Below, piece by piece: positions 16,901 through 26,611 of a DNA stretch of 64,000 bases. The translations under genes and the position numbers were made by a program. The stretch comes from Desulforhopalus sp. Lineage in GTDB: Bacteria > Desulfobacterota > Desulfobulbia > Desulfobulbales > Desulfocapsaceae. The notes beneath the pieces are model-generated. The model made no database searches, was not told where the DNA came from, and worked only from the letters and a program-made list of their open reading frames with translations. How positions within the stretch are numbered: the stretch's first letter is position 1; each line of letters begins with the position of its first letter. The stretch lies in NCBI GenBank assembly GCA_030247675.1, contig JAOTRX010000009.1:62001-126000 (forward strand), read 5' to 3'.

Positions 16901-17903
16901 TATCCCTTTGCTTCTTGTTGTCATAGTTGTTGTCGCATTGGTTTTTGACTTTACCAATGGTGTGCATGACTGCGCCAATGCCATAGCCACCGTGGTTACC
17001 ACCAAGGTGCTGGCGCCACGAACGGCGGTTATCATGGCGGCGGTGTTGAACCTTGTCGGGGCGCTTCTCGGAAGCGCGGTTGCCAATACCCTCGGTAAGG
17101 GCATCGTCAATACCGATATTGTCATGGGCAGTCAGATCCTGGTGCTTGCCGCCCTCATCGGGGCCATCGCCTGGAACCTGCTGACCTGGTATTTCGGCTT
17201 TCCATCCTCATCTTCTCATGCCCTCATCGGCGGCTTGATCGGTGCGGCGGTTGCCCATTCCGGCATGGCCAGTCTCAATGGCGCGAGTATCTTCACCAAG
17301 GTCATTCTGCCCTTGATCTTTTCGCCCCTGGCCGGATTCGCCGTCAGCTACGGCATGACCATGATGCTGCAATTCATGCTGAGCCGGGCCGATCGCAAGA
17401 CCGTCAATCAGAGGATTCAAAAGGTCCGAATCCTATCGGCGGCCTTCATGGCCACCAGCCATGGTTTAAACGACGCCCAGAAGACCATGGGGGTTATCAC
17501 CCTGGCACTGTTTCTTTTTCATCAAATCGGCAGTATCGAGGTGCCGTTTTGGGTAAAATTGTCCTGCGCCCTGGCCATGGGGCTCGGCACGGCGATGGGC
17601 GGCTGGAAAATCATCAAGACCATGGGCAGCCGGATCACTAAGCTTGAGATGGTGCAAGGTCTGGCCGCTGAGACCTCAGCCTCTCTGATCATCACCGGCG
17701 CCTCGATGTTTGGTGCCCCCATCTCCACGACCCACACCATCACCGCCTGCATTTTCGGGGTCGGTTCAAGTAAGCGCCTGTCGGCGGTCCGCTGGGAGCT
17801 TGCCGCCAATCTGGCCCTTGCCTGGGTGGTGACCATTCCTGCGGCGGCTATCGTCGCCGGTCTCTTTTATTTTATCCTCCATGCCTGCGGCGTTGGCCAG
17901 TGA
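16893..17903 (+). CDS. Inorganic phosphate transporter, PiT family
   Basis: The 336-residue integral membrane permease has the two PiT repeats: FDFTNGVHDCANAIATVVTT at the N-terminus, then FGFPSSSSHALIGG, ATSHGLNDAQKTMGVI in the second half, and GAPISTTHTITACIFGVGSS. The GANDVAN-type motif appears as GVHDCANA and GLNDAQKT. It symports phosphate with H+ or Na+. Its start lies within the end of the DUF47 gene. Confidence 0.93.
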   Translation: MLDIPLLLVVIVVVALVFDFTNGVHDCANAIATVVTTKVLAPRTAVIMAAVLNLVGALLGSAVANTLGKGIVNTDIVMGSQILVLAALIGAIAWNLLTWYFGFPSSSSHALIGGLIGAAVAHSGMASLNGASIFTKVILPLIFSPLAGFAVSYGMTMMLQFMLSRADRKTVNQRIQKVRILSAAFMATSHGLNDAQKTMGVITLALFLFHQIGSIEVPFWVKLSCALAMGLGTAMGGWKIIKTMGSRITKLEMVQGLAAETSASLIITGASMFGAPISTTHTITACIFGVGSSKRLSAVRWELAANLALAWVVTIPAAAIVAGLFYFILHACGVGQ

Positions 17904-17942
17904 TTCGCCGCTGCTGATCGTAAATTCCTCTCCAGCTATCCG

Positions 17943-19340
17943 CTATCCGGCGGGACAACTGACCATGTCGATCTTCCGCCGGTAATCAAAGAGCGGGTCC
18001 CTTTCCTTGGTGTGACAGACGACACAGGTCTTTTCTTCCACCTTACCCCGGAGTTTTATCTGTTTTGGGGACTTGGCATGGGCCAATCCGGCACCGTGGC
18101 AGGTCTCGCAGCCCACTGCCTGCAGATCAGAGGGCAGGGTGAGAAGGGTCTCAACCGGTGGGGCAGTTGCCTTTGGCAGGGGGCGATTGCCAGTGGTATG
18201 GCAGGGCAGGCAATCAAGGTTAAAGTTTTGCTGCTGCTGTTGTAGCGCCGTGTAGGCCTCGGAGTGTCTGGTTGACCGCCAGAACCCGGACTGGAGTGGA
18301 TGACATTCCCGGCAGCTGCTGGAACCGGCCAGGCCGGCCATGGCCTTGTCCTCAGAAGTATTCGATATGCTTGCATTGGCCGCGGTTTTTTTATTATGGG
18401 TAACAATCTGCTCCTTAATCTGGTCAACACGGGCCGCGATCTTCGGATCTTCCGCGATGTTTTTGCCAAGGGCAATAAAGCTGCCTGCATAACTGCTGGT
18501 ATTCGGCTCCTGTTTCCGGGTGCCTGCCCAGGAACTACCGGGGATCCAATCGAGGTTTAACATGCCGAGGTATTTCCCCTGCCCCATGGTCTGAGTGATC
18601 AGGGTCTTGTTGTCAAGCTGCGGGTCGATATTGCCCTGCCGCAGATCAGCGGTGATGAGCAGGTTGATCTGGGGATACTGCCGGGTGATTTCCGCATTGT
18701 CTTCGGCGGAGAGACTGGAGAGGACGATGATCAGCTGACACTGTTTCGCCACCTGGGCGAGGTGTTCGGGCAGGACCTTGCGCCAGTCGGCGACCAGGGT
18801 TTCCCGCGAGGTCTTGGGCAGCGGACCGGTGAGTCCGATAACGCCGATTCTCATGGCACCCCGCTGCAGGATCCTGTTGCCGGGAAAGATCGGCGCATGA
18901 TCTTTATCGGTGAGATTGGCCGACAGCCAGGGGAAATTACGGGCCTGACCGGTCTTTAAAAAGGCTATGCCGGCGGCAACATCATGCGGTCCGACGGCGA
19001 CGGCGTCATAACCCATCTGTTGGTAAATGTTCATCATTCCCGAGGCGGTGAGCAGTTCTTGGGAACGGGCAATAACCGGCTGTTTGAACAAAACATTGCC
19101 GGCATCGAGGAGGATCGCCGGGCTTATGTCCTTATTTCCGAGTAGGCTGATTTGCTGTGCTTTTCTGGACAGACCGCCCATTTGATTGCTGCTTCAGCCG
19201 CAGGGCCCGAGCTCGGCCAGGACATTGCCGGAAAAGAATATGCGGATCTTTTCTGGTGGCGTGCCTGCCTGGGCGGCACCGGAAAGGCAGACAAGGAGCA
19301 AAATGAGGAAAATTCGGGTGAAGGACAGCTGCTGTTCCAT
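17943..19340 (-). CDS. Selenocysteine-containing UshA-like metallophosphatase/tetraheme cytochrome c-type protein
   Basis: Read through one in-frame TGA (19196-19194) this is a 465-residue exported protein. Residues 1-25 are a signal peptide (FLILLLVCLSGAAQA). FFSGNVLAELGPCGU follows with Sec at residue 49, then GGLSRKAQQ. Residues about 60-300 resemble UshA-like 5'-nucleotidases (ILLDAGN, AVGPHDVAAG, IGVIGLTGP). Four heme-c motifs lie in the C-terminal third: CRECH, CLPCH, CETCH and CVVCH. Relatives as I know them have a Cys where the TGA stands, giving P-C-G-C. Ending translation at TGA would leave only a 48-residue fragment. The weak start at 19340 is chosen for the signal peptide. The redox role is inferred. 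Confidence 0.8.
19166..19196 (-). promoter_or_regulatory. UGA codon with SECIS-like hairpin in the UshA-like cytochrome gene
   Basis: After UGA (19196-19194), the mRNA folds UGGGC-GGUCU-GUCCA (19180-19166): a 5-bp stem with loop GGUCU. In E. coli fdhF the SECIS apical loop is also GGUCU and its GGU lies at nucleotides 22-24 counted from the U of UGA, exactly as here. This is seen directly in the sequence; SelB binding is inferred. Confidence 0.75.
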
Positions 19341-19851
19341 AGAAATTCTCGCTAGTTGACAGGAAACGCCCCGGTTTTGGCAAGACCTATGCTCGAGGTC
19401 GTGATGTGTACCGGCCACTCAGTCAGGAACCCTGACACGGCCGGATGCAAACGCCCCCATGATCCGCGACAATTGCCAAAGTGTCAACTAAAGAAAGAGC
19501 GGAACCTACTCCTTACATCAGCTAATACAGGGCAACTTTGGGAAATTTTTGCTTTTTTATCGGGGCGCTTCCTTGCTTTGCCTTTTTTTTTAACATATAA
19601 GAATATATACGAATATTTTCCGGTTATGGGAAATTTCTCACGGGCGGTGGGGATTTTTCGACGCCTCTGGAAGGGAAGTTTCCTTCACGGAAAAAGTGCT
19701 GAGAAAGCACAAAGTGGTTTCCGAGAGTGGTGCAGCAAGGATTTGCTGCAGGGGGTGGAATGGCGCCCCGGGTTAAGCGCTCTTTCCCTGGGTCAAGTGG
19801 GGGCAATGGGTAGGGCGGAATTTGCAATCTTTTATTGTCAGTGAGGTCGAG
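19341..19851. other. Divergent intergenic region, 511 bases
   Basis: It lies between the Sec-cytochrome gene (minus) and the chemoreceptor gene (plus). The short frames within it have no credible SD. An AT-rich tract (TTTTTTTTAACATATAAGAA, near 19583) may be a promoter element. I see no repeat or RNA gene. Confidence 0.4.
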
Positions 19852-22056
19852 ATGTTCAAGAAACTCAAGCTGCGGATGCGGCTGCTTCTGATGGGGATAA
19901 CCCTCACCGCCCTGCCCCTGATTTTTGCCTTGTCTGTGGTTATTATCCAAAACAAGCAGAGCACTGCAACCGCCAGGGAAGAGAGCATGCGCCTGGCGGA
20001 TGCCGATTTCAGCCATCTTGTGCAGAGTGTGTACACCTTGGCGACAACGCAGCAGGAACTGATCGAAAAGGAAATTGCCTCCTCTCTCAATGTTGCCGAA
20101 GATATCGCCCGCAAGAAGGGCGGGATCAACCTCAGCGAGGAAACGGTGAACTGGGATGCGGTTAATCAGCTTTCCAGTGAAAAATTGACGATAGCCCTGC
20201 CGAAAATGCAGGTTGGCGACGAATGGCTGGGCCAAATCAAAGAGAAGGAAATGGTGGTGCCGGTGGTCGACGAGGTGAAAAATCTGGTCACCACCACCTG
20301 CACTATCTTTCAGAAGATGAATGACGCTGGCGACATGCTCCGGGTGGCGACGAACGTCATGAAGGCCGATGGCAAACGGGCGATCGGCACCTTCATCCCG
20401 AGCAAAAACCCTGATGGTACAGCCAGTGCCGTCATCCAGGCGGTGATGAAAGGAGAAACCTATGTCGGCCGGGCCTTTGTGGTCAACGCCTGGTATATCA
20501 CGGCTTATAAGCCGATCATCAACGCCTCCAAGCAGATTGTCGGTATGCTGTTTGTCGGTGTCCCTCAGGAAAGCACGGTTTCCCTGCGCAAGGCGATAAT
20601 GGAGATTGTCGTCGGCAAAACCGGTAATGTCGAGGTCCTCGACGGCAAAGGTGCTTATGTCATTTCCCAGGGCGGCACCAATGACGGCAAGGTCGTTCTT
20701 GATAAAGTCGATGCTGATGGTCAGCCCTACATCAAGAAGATTATCGAAGGGGCAATGGCCTTGGGCTCGGGTAAAGTCGGAGATTTGCAGGCGACCTGGA
20801 AAGAAGATGGGGGGCGGCAATCGCGCGTCAGGCTATACAAGTACAGTTACTTTAAAAAGTGGGACTGGGTCATTCTTGCCGGGACCTATCAGGACGAGAT
20901 TCTCGGATCTGCGCATTTGATAGAGGAGAAGGCACAGAAAAGCATGTACACCATGATCGGTCTCATCCTCCTTTCCATTGGCGTGGCGGCTATTATCTGG
21001 TTCTTTGTCGCCAGGGGAATCGCCCGGCCGGTACAGAATGCTGCTAACCGTCTGCGTGACATCGCCGAGGGCGAGGGCGATCTGACCATGCGGCTTGAAC
21101 AAACCAGCAATGATGAAATCGGCGAAATGGGGCGATGGTTCAACGTCTTTGTCGAGAAATTGCAGGGGATCATTTCCCAGGTCTCCAGCAATACCGTCGA
21201 GGTGGAGAAATCGTCCCATCAATTACTGGATATCTCGGCGGATATGGCGGAGAAATCGGATGAGGCAACCAGCCGTGCCGGTAATGTGGCGGCAGCAGCC
21301 GAGGAGATGAGTTCAAACCTCACGGCGGTTGCCGCCTCGATGGAGGAGTCGTCCACCAATACCTCCATGGTGTCCAATGCCGCTGAGCAGATGGCAAGTA
21401 CCTTCAGCGCCATCGTTGAAAATGTCGAGTCGGCCTCGGCAATCTCCGGCAAGGCGGTTGAACAGACAAACGGAACTGCCAGTAAGATGGCGGTTCTCGG
21501 GCAGGCGGCAATTTCTATCGGCAAGGTCACCGAGACCATCACCGAGATCTCCGAACAGACCAATCTCCTGGCCCTGAACGCGACCATCGAGGCGGCCAGG
21601 GCAGGGGATGCCGGTAAGGGTTTTGCCGTTGTCGCCAATGAAATCAAAGACCTGGCCCGGCAGACGGCGATCGCCACCCTGGATATCAAAAAGCAGATTG
21701 AAAGCATCCAGGCGACAACCTCGGAGACGGTGCAGGAGATTGATCAGATTGCCGAGGTTATTACCCGGGTCAACGCCATTGTTTCCAGTATTTCCGGTGA
21801 CATCGAATCGCAATCGGTAACCACCCGGGAGATTGCTGAAAACATCTCCCAGGCCTCGATTGGCATCCAGGAGGTCAACCAGAATGTCGGACTCAGTTCC
21901 CAGGTCGCCACCCAGATGGCCGAGGATATCGCCATGGTAAATGCGGCATCGGAAGCGATTGCCGGCAGCAGCAACAGTGTCAAGGAAAGCGCCAAACAAC
22001 TGCAGGCTATGGCCGGGGAACTGAGCCGTCTGGTTGGCAGTTTCAAGGTGAGGTAA
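19852..22056 (+). CDS. Methyl-accepting chemotaxis protein with Cache sensor
   Basis: A 734-residue transmembrane receptor: TM1 at residues about 10-30, a large periplasmic Cache_3/Cache_2 sensor (the segment TYVGRAFVVNAWYITAYKPI and VGMLFVGVPQE are typical), TM2 at about 365-387, HAMP to about 440, and a signalling domain to the end with ISEQTNLLALNATIEAARAG as the hairpin tip region. The ATG at 19852 has GAGG 8 bases upstream. No che genes are nearby. No C-terminal CheR-tethering pentapeptide is visible. Confidence 0.93.
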   Translation: MFKKLKLRMRLLLMGITLTALPLIFALSVVIIQNKQSTATAREESMRLADADFSHLVQSVYTLATTQQELIEKEIASSLNVAEDIARKKGGINLSEETVNWDAVNQLSSEKLTIALPKMQVGDEWLGQIKEKEMVVPVVDEVKNLVTTTCTIFQKMNDAGDMLRVATNVMKADGKRAIGTFIPSKNPDGTASAVIQAVMKGETYVGRAFVVNAWYITAYKPIINASKQIVGMLFVGVPQESTVSLRKAIMEIVVGKTGNVEVLDGKGAYVISQGGTNDGKVVLDKVDADGQPYIKKIIEGAMALGSGKVGDLQATWKEDGGRQSRVRLYKYSYFKKWDWVILAGTYQDEILGSAHLIEEKAQKSMYTMIGLILLSIGVAAIIWFFVARGIARPVQNAANRLRDIAEGEGDLTMRLEQTSNDEIGEMGRWFNVFVEKLQGIISQVSSNTVEVEKSSHQLLDISADMAEKSDEATSRAGNVAAAAEEMSSNLTAVAASMEESSTNTSMVSNAAEQMASTFSAIVENVESASAISGKAVEQTNGTASKMAVLGQAAISIGKVTETITEISEQTNLLALNATIEAARAGDAGKGFAVVANEIKDLARQTAIATLDIKKQIESIQATTSETVQEIDQIAEVITRVNAIVSSISGDIESQSVTTREIAENISQASIGIQEVNQNVGLSSQVATQMAEDIAMVNAASEAIAGSSNSVKESAKQLQAMAGELSRLVGSFKVR

Positions 22057-22131
22057 GAGCCGGGCGGCGGCCGGTCAGGTCAGGCCGGTCCCGTTGCTGA
22101 CAGCGACCGCCATGGTTTGTAACGCCTAAAC

Positions 22132-22152
22132 GCCGGCAACACGGCTGCCGGC
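22132..22152 (+). terminator. Hairpin between chemoreceptor and GGDEF genes
   Basis: GCCGGCA (22132-22138) and TGCCGGC (22146-22152) make a 7-bp GC-rich stem in the 149-base gap. No U-run follows, so termination is uncertain. Confidence 0.3.
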
Positions 22153-22205
22153 TGGGGCTTGATGTCAAGGCGGATGGCTTGGCTGTGCGCCGAGGGGGAA
22201 CAGGT

Positions 22206-23108
22206 ATGCAGGTCAGCGAGGAATCCTTCGCCCAGGTTATCGAGAGCCTCCATGATGGCTTGTATGTGGTCGATACGAACCGGATGATTACCTATTGGAA
22301 TAAGTCGGCAGAGCGGATTACCGGCTTTTCCTCAGCCGAGGTCGTTGGCAGGTCGTGCTTTGATAACATCCTCACCCACGTCGACAGTGATGGCTGTAGC
22401 CTCTGCCTCGGCCGCTGTCCCCTGGCGGCAACTGTTGCTGATGGCCAGGACCGGGAGGCCGAGGTGTTTCTGCATCACAAGGATGGGCACCGGGTGCCGG
22501 TGTTTGTCCGGGTCAGTGTCTTGAAGGATCCGTTGGGCACTGTAGTTGGCGGCATTGAATTATTTACCGATTTAAGTTCCATACTGCTCAATAACGCCAG
22601 GGTCCAAGAGTTGGAAAAACTGGCCCTCCTCGACAACCTCACCCAATTGGCAAACAGGCATTATCTTGAAAGGGAACTGCTGGCCAGGTTTGAAGAGATG
22701 CAACGCTTCAGTGTGCCGTTTGGCATCCTCTTTATCGATATCGACAATTTTAAGAAAGTCAATGATAGCTACGGCCACGATGTAGGGGATCGAGTTCTGC
22801 AATTTGTCGCCGGTACCTTTATTGCCAGCTCCCGGCCCTTTGATATTTATGGCCGCTGGGGTGGCGAGGAGTTTATCGGCATCATCCGCAACATCGAGCC
22901 GGAGGACTTGGAGCTTATGGGCAACAGAATCAGGGTTCTGGTTGAGCAGGCCTACATTGTCCATGCCGGGGAAAAACTCAGCGTGACTATTTCCCTTGGG
23001 GCGACCATGGTTCGAGAAACCGATACCATTGATAGCATGGTAAAGCGGGCCGACACCCTCTTATATGACAGTAAACGGCTGGGGCGAAATCGCCTTACTT
23101 TTGGCTGA
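22206..23108 (+). CDS. PAS-GGDEF diguanylate cyclase
   Basis: The 300-residue soluble protein has a PAS domain at residues about 5-120 with a cysteine-rich insert, HVDSDGCSLCLGRCPL, that may hold a metal or act as a redox switch. A GGDEF domain follows (about 140-300): LDNLTQLANRHYLEREL, FIDIDNFKKVND, and the active site GGEEF. No RxxD inhibitory site is evident just before GGEEF (YGRW). It probably makes cyclic di-GMP in response to a cytoplasmic signal. The ATG at 22206 has AGGGGG 9 bases upstream. Confidence 0.9.
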   Translation: MQVSEESFAQVIESLHDGLYVVDTNRMITYWNKSAERITGFSSAEVVGRSCFDNILTHVDSDGCSLCLGRCPLAATVADGQDREAEVFLHHKDGHRVPVFVRVSVLKDPLGTVVGGIELFTDLSSILLNNARVQELEKLALLDNLTQLANRHYLERELLARFEEMQRFSVPFGILFIDIDNFKKVNDSYGHDVGDRVLQFVAGTFIASSRPFDIYGRWGGEEFIGIIRNIEPEDLELMGNRIRVLVEQAYIVHAGEKLSVTISLGATMVRETDTIDSMVKRADTLLYDSKRLGRNRLTFG

Positions 23109-23163
23109 ACCAGAAAAGAAGTGTTGAACATGAAAGTTGCCGCAGGAAGCTGGCCCAATGAAC

Positions 23164-26100
23164 CTATTTCAGGGCCTGGCGAACCTTGATGGACAGTTCC
23201 GCCTTGGTAAAGGGCTTTTGGATGAACTGCACCCCTTCATCAAGGACCCCATGGTGGGCGATGACATCGGCAGTGTAGCCTGACATAAACATCTGTCGCA
23301 TCCGGGGATGCAGGGAGCGCAGTTGTTTTGCCAGGGTGCGGCCGTTCATCTCCGGCATAATCACATCGGTCAGCAGCAGGTGGATTTCTCCCTCATAGCG
23401 CTCCGCTACCTTTAGTGCCTCATTTGGGGTTGGGGCCGGAAGGACGTGGTAGCCGAGCCTTTCCAGCATGCGAATGCCGAGCTGCAGGATGGAAGGCTCA
23501 TCCTCGACAAGAAGGATCGTTTCTCGCCCCTGTTCCGGGGATTCAAGCGGTTTGTACTGGTCGATCTTCAGGCTTTCTCCACGATATCTCGGGAAAAAGA
23601 TGCGGAAGCTTGCACCCTCGCCCGGTTCACTGTAGACATTTATAAACCCTTCATTTTGTTTGACTATGCCGTAAATTGTCGCCAGGCCGAGGCCGGTTCC
23701 CTGGCCGACTTCCTTGGTGGTGAAAAACGGTTCAAAGATGTGTTCCCGGGTTTCTCTGTCCATCCCGCAGCCGGTGTCGCTGACGGTCAGGGTAACATAG
23801 CTGCCCGGCATAAAACCTACATGGTTGGTACAGTAATCCTCGTCAATGTCCATATTGGCTGTTTCAATAGTCATCCGGCCGACACCGGAAATAGCATCCC
23901 GGGAATTAATGGTCAAATTGGCGAGAATCTGGTCAATTTGAGAGGGATCGATGTGTACCGGCCAAAGATTTTTGCCGGGTAGCCAGGTCAGGTCGATATT
24001 CTCGCCGATCAGGCGGCGGAGCATTTTCAGCAGGCTTTCCACTATCTCATTGAGATCGAGCACCTTGGGGGAGACCGTTTGCTTGCGGGCAAAGGCGAGC
24101 AATTGCCTGGTGAGGTCGGCGGAGCGGCTAGCGGCTTTTTTAATCTCGCGGAGATCGATAGATATGGGGCTGGCCGGATCGACATACTCCTCGGCCATCT
24201 CCACATGGCCGAGGATCACTCCCAGCATGTTATTGAAATCATGAGAGACCCCTCCGGCGAGGCGGCCAATGGACTCCATCTTCTGGGCCTGAATAAGCTG
24301 CGTCTGCAGAAGGGCCGTTTCGTGTTCGGCCTCGCGGCGTTCAAGCTCGGCGGCGGCGCGGATACCCACCAGTTTCAGGACAGATTCAACCGGGGTGGGA
24401 TTTTCCAGGGACTGGCGGCTGATTACGGCAATCAATCCAATTGCCGTGCCGCTGGAGCCCCAAAGGGTGGTGCCAACGTAGCTTTCTGCGGCTATTTCCT
24501 GGAGCACTGAATCACTCGGGAAGAGGTGGCGCACGGCGCTCGGGAAGGTGCAAATCGTTTCACCAACGACCTTACCGCAGGGCGTATCCTCCAAGGTGTA
24601 GCTGATATTGTCCTCAAACTGGCCGTCGTGGAAAATTGCCACTGTCCGTGCCGACAGATTATCGCCTTCAAGTTTATCGATGCAGACAAAATCCATGTGC
24701 AGCAATTCGGCGAGAAACCTGGCCAGCAATTTGAAAAAATCCTCGCCTGGGTTGGTGCGGTCGCAGGTGAGGAGGAACATCTGCGCCTCCTCGATTTTCT
24801 TCCGGTCATTGATATCGGTGAGTGTGCCGGTAAGGCGGAGGGCACGGCCATCTTCCGCCCATTCAACGACCTTGCCGCGGGTCAGGACCCATTTCCAACT
24901 GCCGTTTTTCATGTGCAAACGGTGTTCGATGCGGAGAATGGGGGTCCGTTTTTTCATGTGGGCGACAATCAGCGCCCAGGTCTTCTCGAAATCATCGGGG
25001 TGAACGAGGGATCGCCAATCCGACAGGGCGTTGGCGGCGTCATCACTCGAATGGCCGAGGATCTCCTGGCTCCGTTGGCTGAAGAAAACCGTTCCGGTCT
25101 TAAGGTCTGCGTCCCAGAGGCCGTCATTGGCACCCTCAAGGGCAAAGCGCAAACGGTTCTCACTGTGCCGCAATTTTTCTTCAGTGCCTTTTAAATCGGC
25201 GATGAAACGGGCCTGTTGCAGGTTTCGGTAGGCGGTTGCCGATAAACGCTTGGCAAGGGTGAAGAGCATTTCGGAGATTTCCTCAAAATGCCGGCGCGAC
25301 ATGGCTGGCACTTCTTGGAAGGCCTTGGCGATCTGCTCCTCATCGATGCCGATTTCCCGCCCATACCGGCGGATTGCCTCCTCTGTCTGGGTTTCGTCAC
25401 GAACCTGGCCGATCAGCCAGTTGGCAATATGCCGGCCGCCGACGGAAATGCCCGCTCCGGCATCCCAAAGGCCCCCGCTGAGGCAGGGCTGGACGATTGG
25501 CCCGGTGGTTAATAGCTGGCCAAGTGCTGCATCGGATTTGCGGCAGTTGGCCAAACCTTTCGCTGATGTTCGGATGAGTTCACTGCACAGTCTGGTAAAA
25601 TTGCTGGGTTTGGTGATGGGAGTGCCGTCGGTGCGGGTGATGATTGAGGCAACGCCGGTGGCCTTGGCAAATTGATCTTGCAGGCGCTGGATATCATCCA
25701 GATTAAAAAGGTCCTCAAAGGACACCGAGGCGGCGCCGGTTAGTGGTTGGGTCAGGGAGAGAACTCGCCGGGCGATGACATCTTCTGCCATTTTCCGGCT
25801 ATGAATATCCTGGGTGGTTGCCAGCAACATCATTGGCTTACCCTTCTCATCGTCCAGCACCGAGACGGTGACATGGCCCCAGACGACAGAGCCATCCTTC
25901 CGCACATACCGCTTGTCCTTGGCAAAGCGAGTGGCTTTACCGGCGGCCAGTTCGCCTATGCTCTGCGAATCGGCGGCGATATCCTCAGGAAAGGTTATTT
26001 CCTTGATGTACAGGTTTAGCAGTTCCTCTGTCGAGTAGCCGAGAAAATTGGCAAAACCACTGTTGGCCGAGAGTATTTGGCCGCTGAGATTGCAGTGGAC

Positions 26101-26247
26101 AATGCCGACGGCAGCCTGTTCAAAGATGGTTCGATACCGTTTCTCGCTCTCCACGAGAATCCCTTGATGTTGCCGGCAGGCGAACAATTGCTGTTCCAGG
26201 TCGATAATTTTTTCCTGCAACTCTTGATGTGAAGGGTCTTTGATCAT
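23164..26247 (-). CDS. Hybrid histidine kinase: PAS-PocR-PAS-GAF-HisKA-HATPase-REC
   Basis: A 1027-residue soluble kinase without membrane segments. PAS (about 35-155, FEQAAVGIVHCNLSGQI). PocR-type ligand domain (about 180-335) with the cysteine pattern FTRLCSEL, ANCRKSDA and VQPCLSGG. PAS_3 (about 365-490). GAF (about 500-640). HisKA with GGVSHDFNNMLGVILGH. HATPase with DTGCGMD and GQGTGLGLATI. C-terminal receiver LLLTDVIMPEMNG. No DNA-binding output, so phosphate likely passes to a partner. The ATG at 26247 was chosen; a GTG three codons upstream is possible and neither has a strong SD. Confidence 0.88.
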   Translation of the reverse strand: MIKDPSHQELQEKIIDLEQQLFACRQHQGILVESEKRYRTIFEQAAVGIVHCNLSGQILSANSGFANFLGYSTEELLNLYIKEITFPEDIAADSQSIGELAAGKATRFAKDKRYVRKDGSVVWGHVTVSVLDDEKGKPMMLLATTQDIHSRKMAEDVIARRVLSLTQPLTGAASVSFEDLFNLDDIQRLQDQFAKATGVASIITRTDGTPITKPSNFTRLCSELIRTSAKGLANCRKSDAALGQLLTTGPIVQPCLSGGLWDAGAGISVGGRHIANWLIGQVRDETQTEEAIRRYGREIGIDEEQIAKAFQEVPAMSRRHFEEISEMLFTLAKRLSATAYRNLQQARFIADLKGTEEKLRHSENRLRFALEGANDGLWDADLKTGTVFFSQRSQEILGHSSDDAANALSDWRSLVHPDDFEKTWALIVAHMKKRTPILRIEHRLHMKNGSWKWVLTRGKVVEWAEDGRALRLTGTLTDINDRKKIEEAQMFLLTCDRTNPGEDFFKLLARFLAELLHMDFVCIDKLEGDNLSARTVAIFHDGQFEDNISYTLEDTPCGKVVGETICTFPSAVRHLFPSDSVLQEIAAESYVGTTLWGSSGTAIGLIAVISRQSLENPTPVESVLKLVGIRAAAELERREAEHETALLQTQLIQAQKMESIGRLAGGVSHDFNNMLGVILGHVEMAEEYVDPASPISIDLREIKKAASRSADLTRQLLAFARKQTVSPKVLDLNEIVESLLKMLRRLIGENIDLTWLPGKNLWPVHIDPSQIDQILANLTINSRDAISGVGRMTIETANMDIDEDYCTNHVGFMPGSYVTLTVSDTGCGMDRETREHIFEPFFTTKEVGQGTGLGLATIYGIVKQNEGFINVYSEPGEGASFRIFFPRYRGESLKIDQYKPLESPEQGRETILLVEDEPSILQLGIRMLERLGYHVLPAPTPNEALKVAERYEGEIHLLLTDVIMPEMNGRTLAKQLRSLHPRMRQMFMSGYTADVIAHHGVLDEGVQFIQKPFTKAELSIKVRQALK

Positions 26248-26611
26248 GGTCCGCACTGATATTTCTTCAAGCTATTGCAAAAAAGCCTTATACCCAAAAG
26301 AATAGCTTTCGTTTGGGCAGGCAGGCTTTTTAATTCGGCTTTAGGTCCGCATTGTCCTGGTCAATGTATTGTAGGCGGTGGTCATGGTCAAAGTACAGCA
26401 AAATTCTTTGTTGACCGAATTGCCGGGCGCATTACCTTGTGGGGATGACCGGCGGGCGATTTGCCAGGCGGTCGGTTTTTCGATCCGTATGCCATAAACG
26501 ATGGTTTCGAATGAGCGGGCATGCCGTAGATGGCAGTTTCGGCAGATCAAGACCGTGTAAACCTATATTTCACGACAGTCGTCAGGCAATACCACCGAAA
26601 AGGGGAATATT
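26248..26611. other. Divergent intergenic region, 364 bases
   Basis: It lies between the kinase (minus) and sodC (plus). It holds the hairpin at 26280-26331 before the kinase. A 69-codon frame on the minus strand (26341-26550) contains a CxxCH but no SD, signal peptide or family likeness, so I do not call it a gene. Confidence 0.45.
26280..26331 (-). terminator. Hairpin with U-run 33 bases before the hybrid kinase start (possible attenuator)
   Basis: AAAAAGCC (26280-26287) pairs with GGCTTTTT (26324-26331), and an inner CCCAAA/TTTGGG extends the structure. On the minus strand the stem ends in a run of six U, the form of an intrinsic terminator, yet no minus-strand gene precedes it. It therefore probably acts in the kinase leader. 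Confidence 0.5.

Noticed and set aside
17943..19196. UshA-like gene starting at the ATG at 19181 after the TGA
   Set aside because: That start would lack a signal peptide although four heme-c motifs demand export, and it would have no SD; the upstream frame supplies the signal peptide in the same frame.
26341..26550. Small cytochrome-like frame with CRNCH
   Set aside because: No SD, no signal peptide, only one motif, and composition not protein-like; probably chance in the divergent region.
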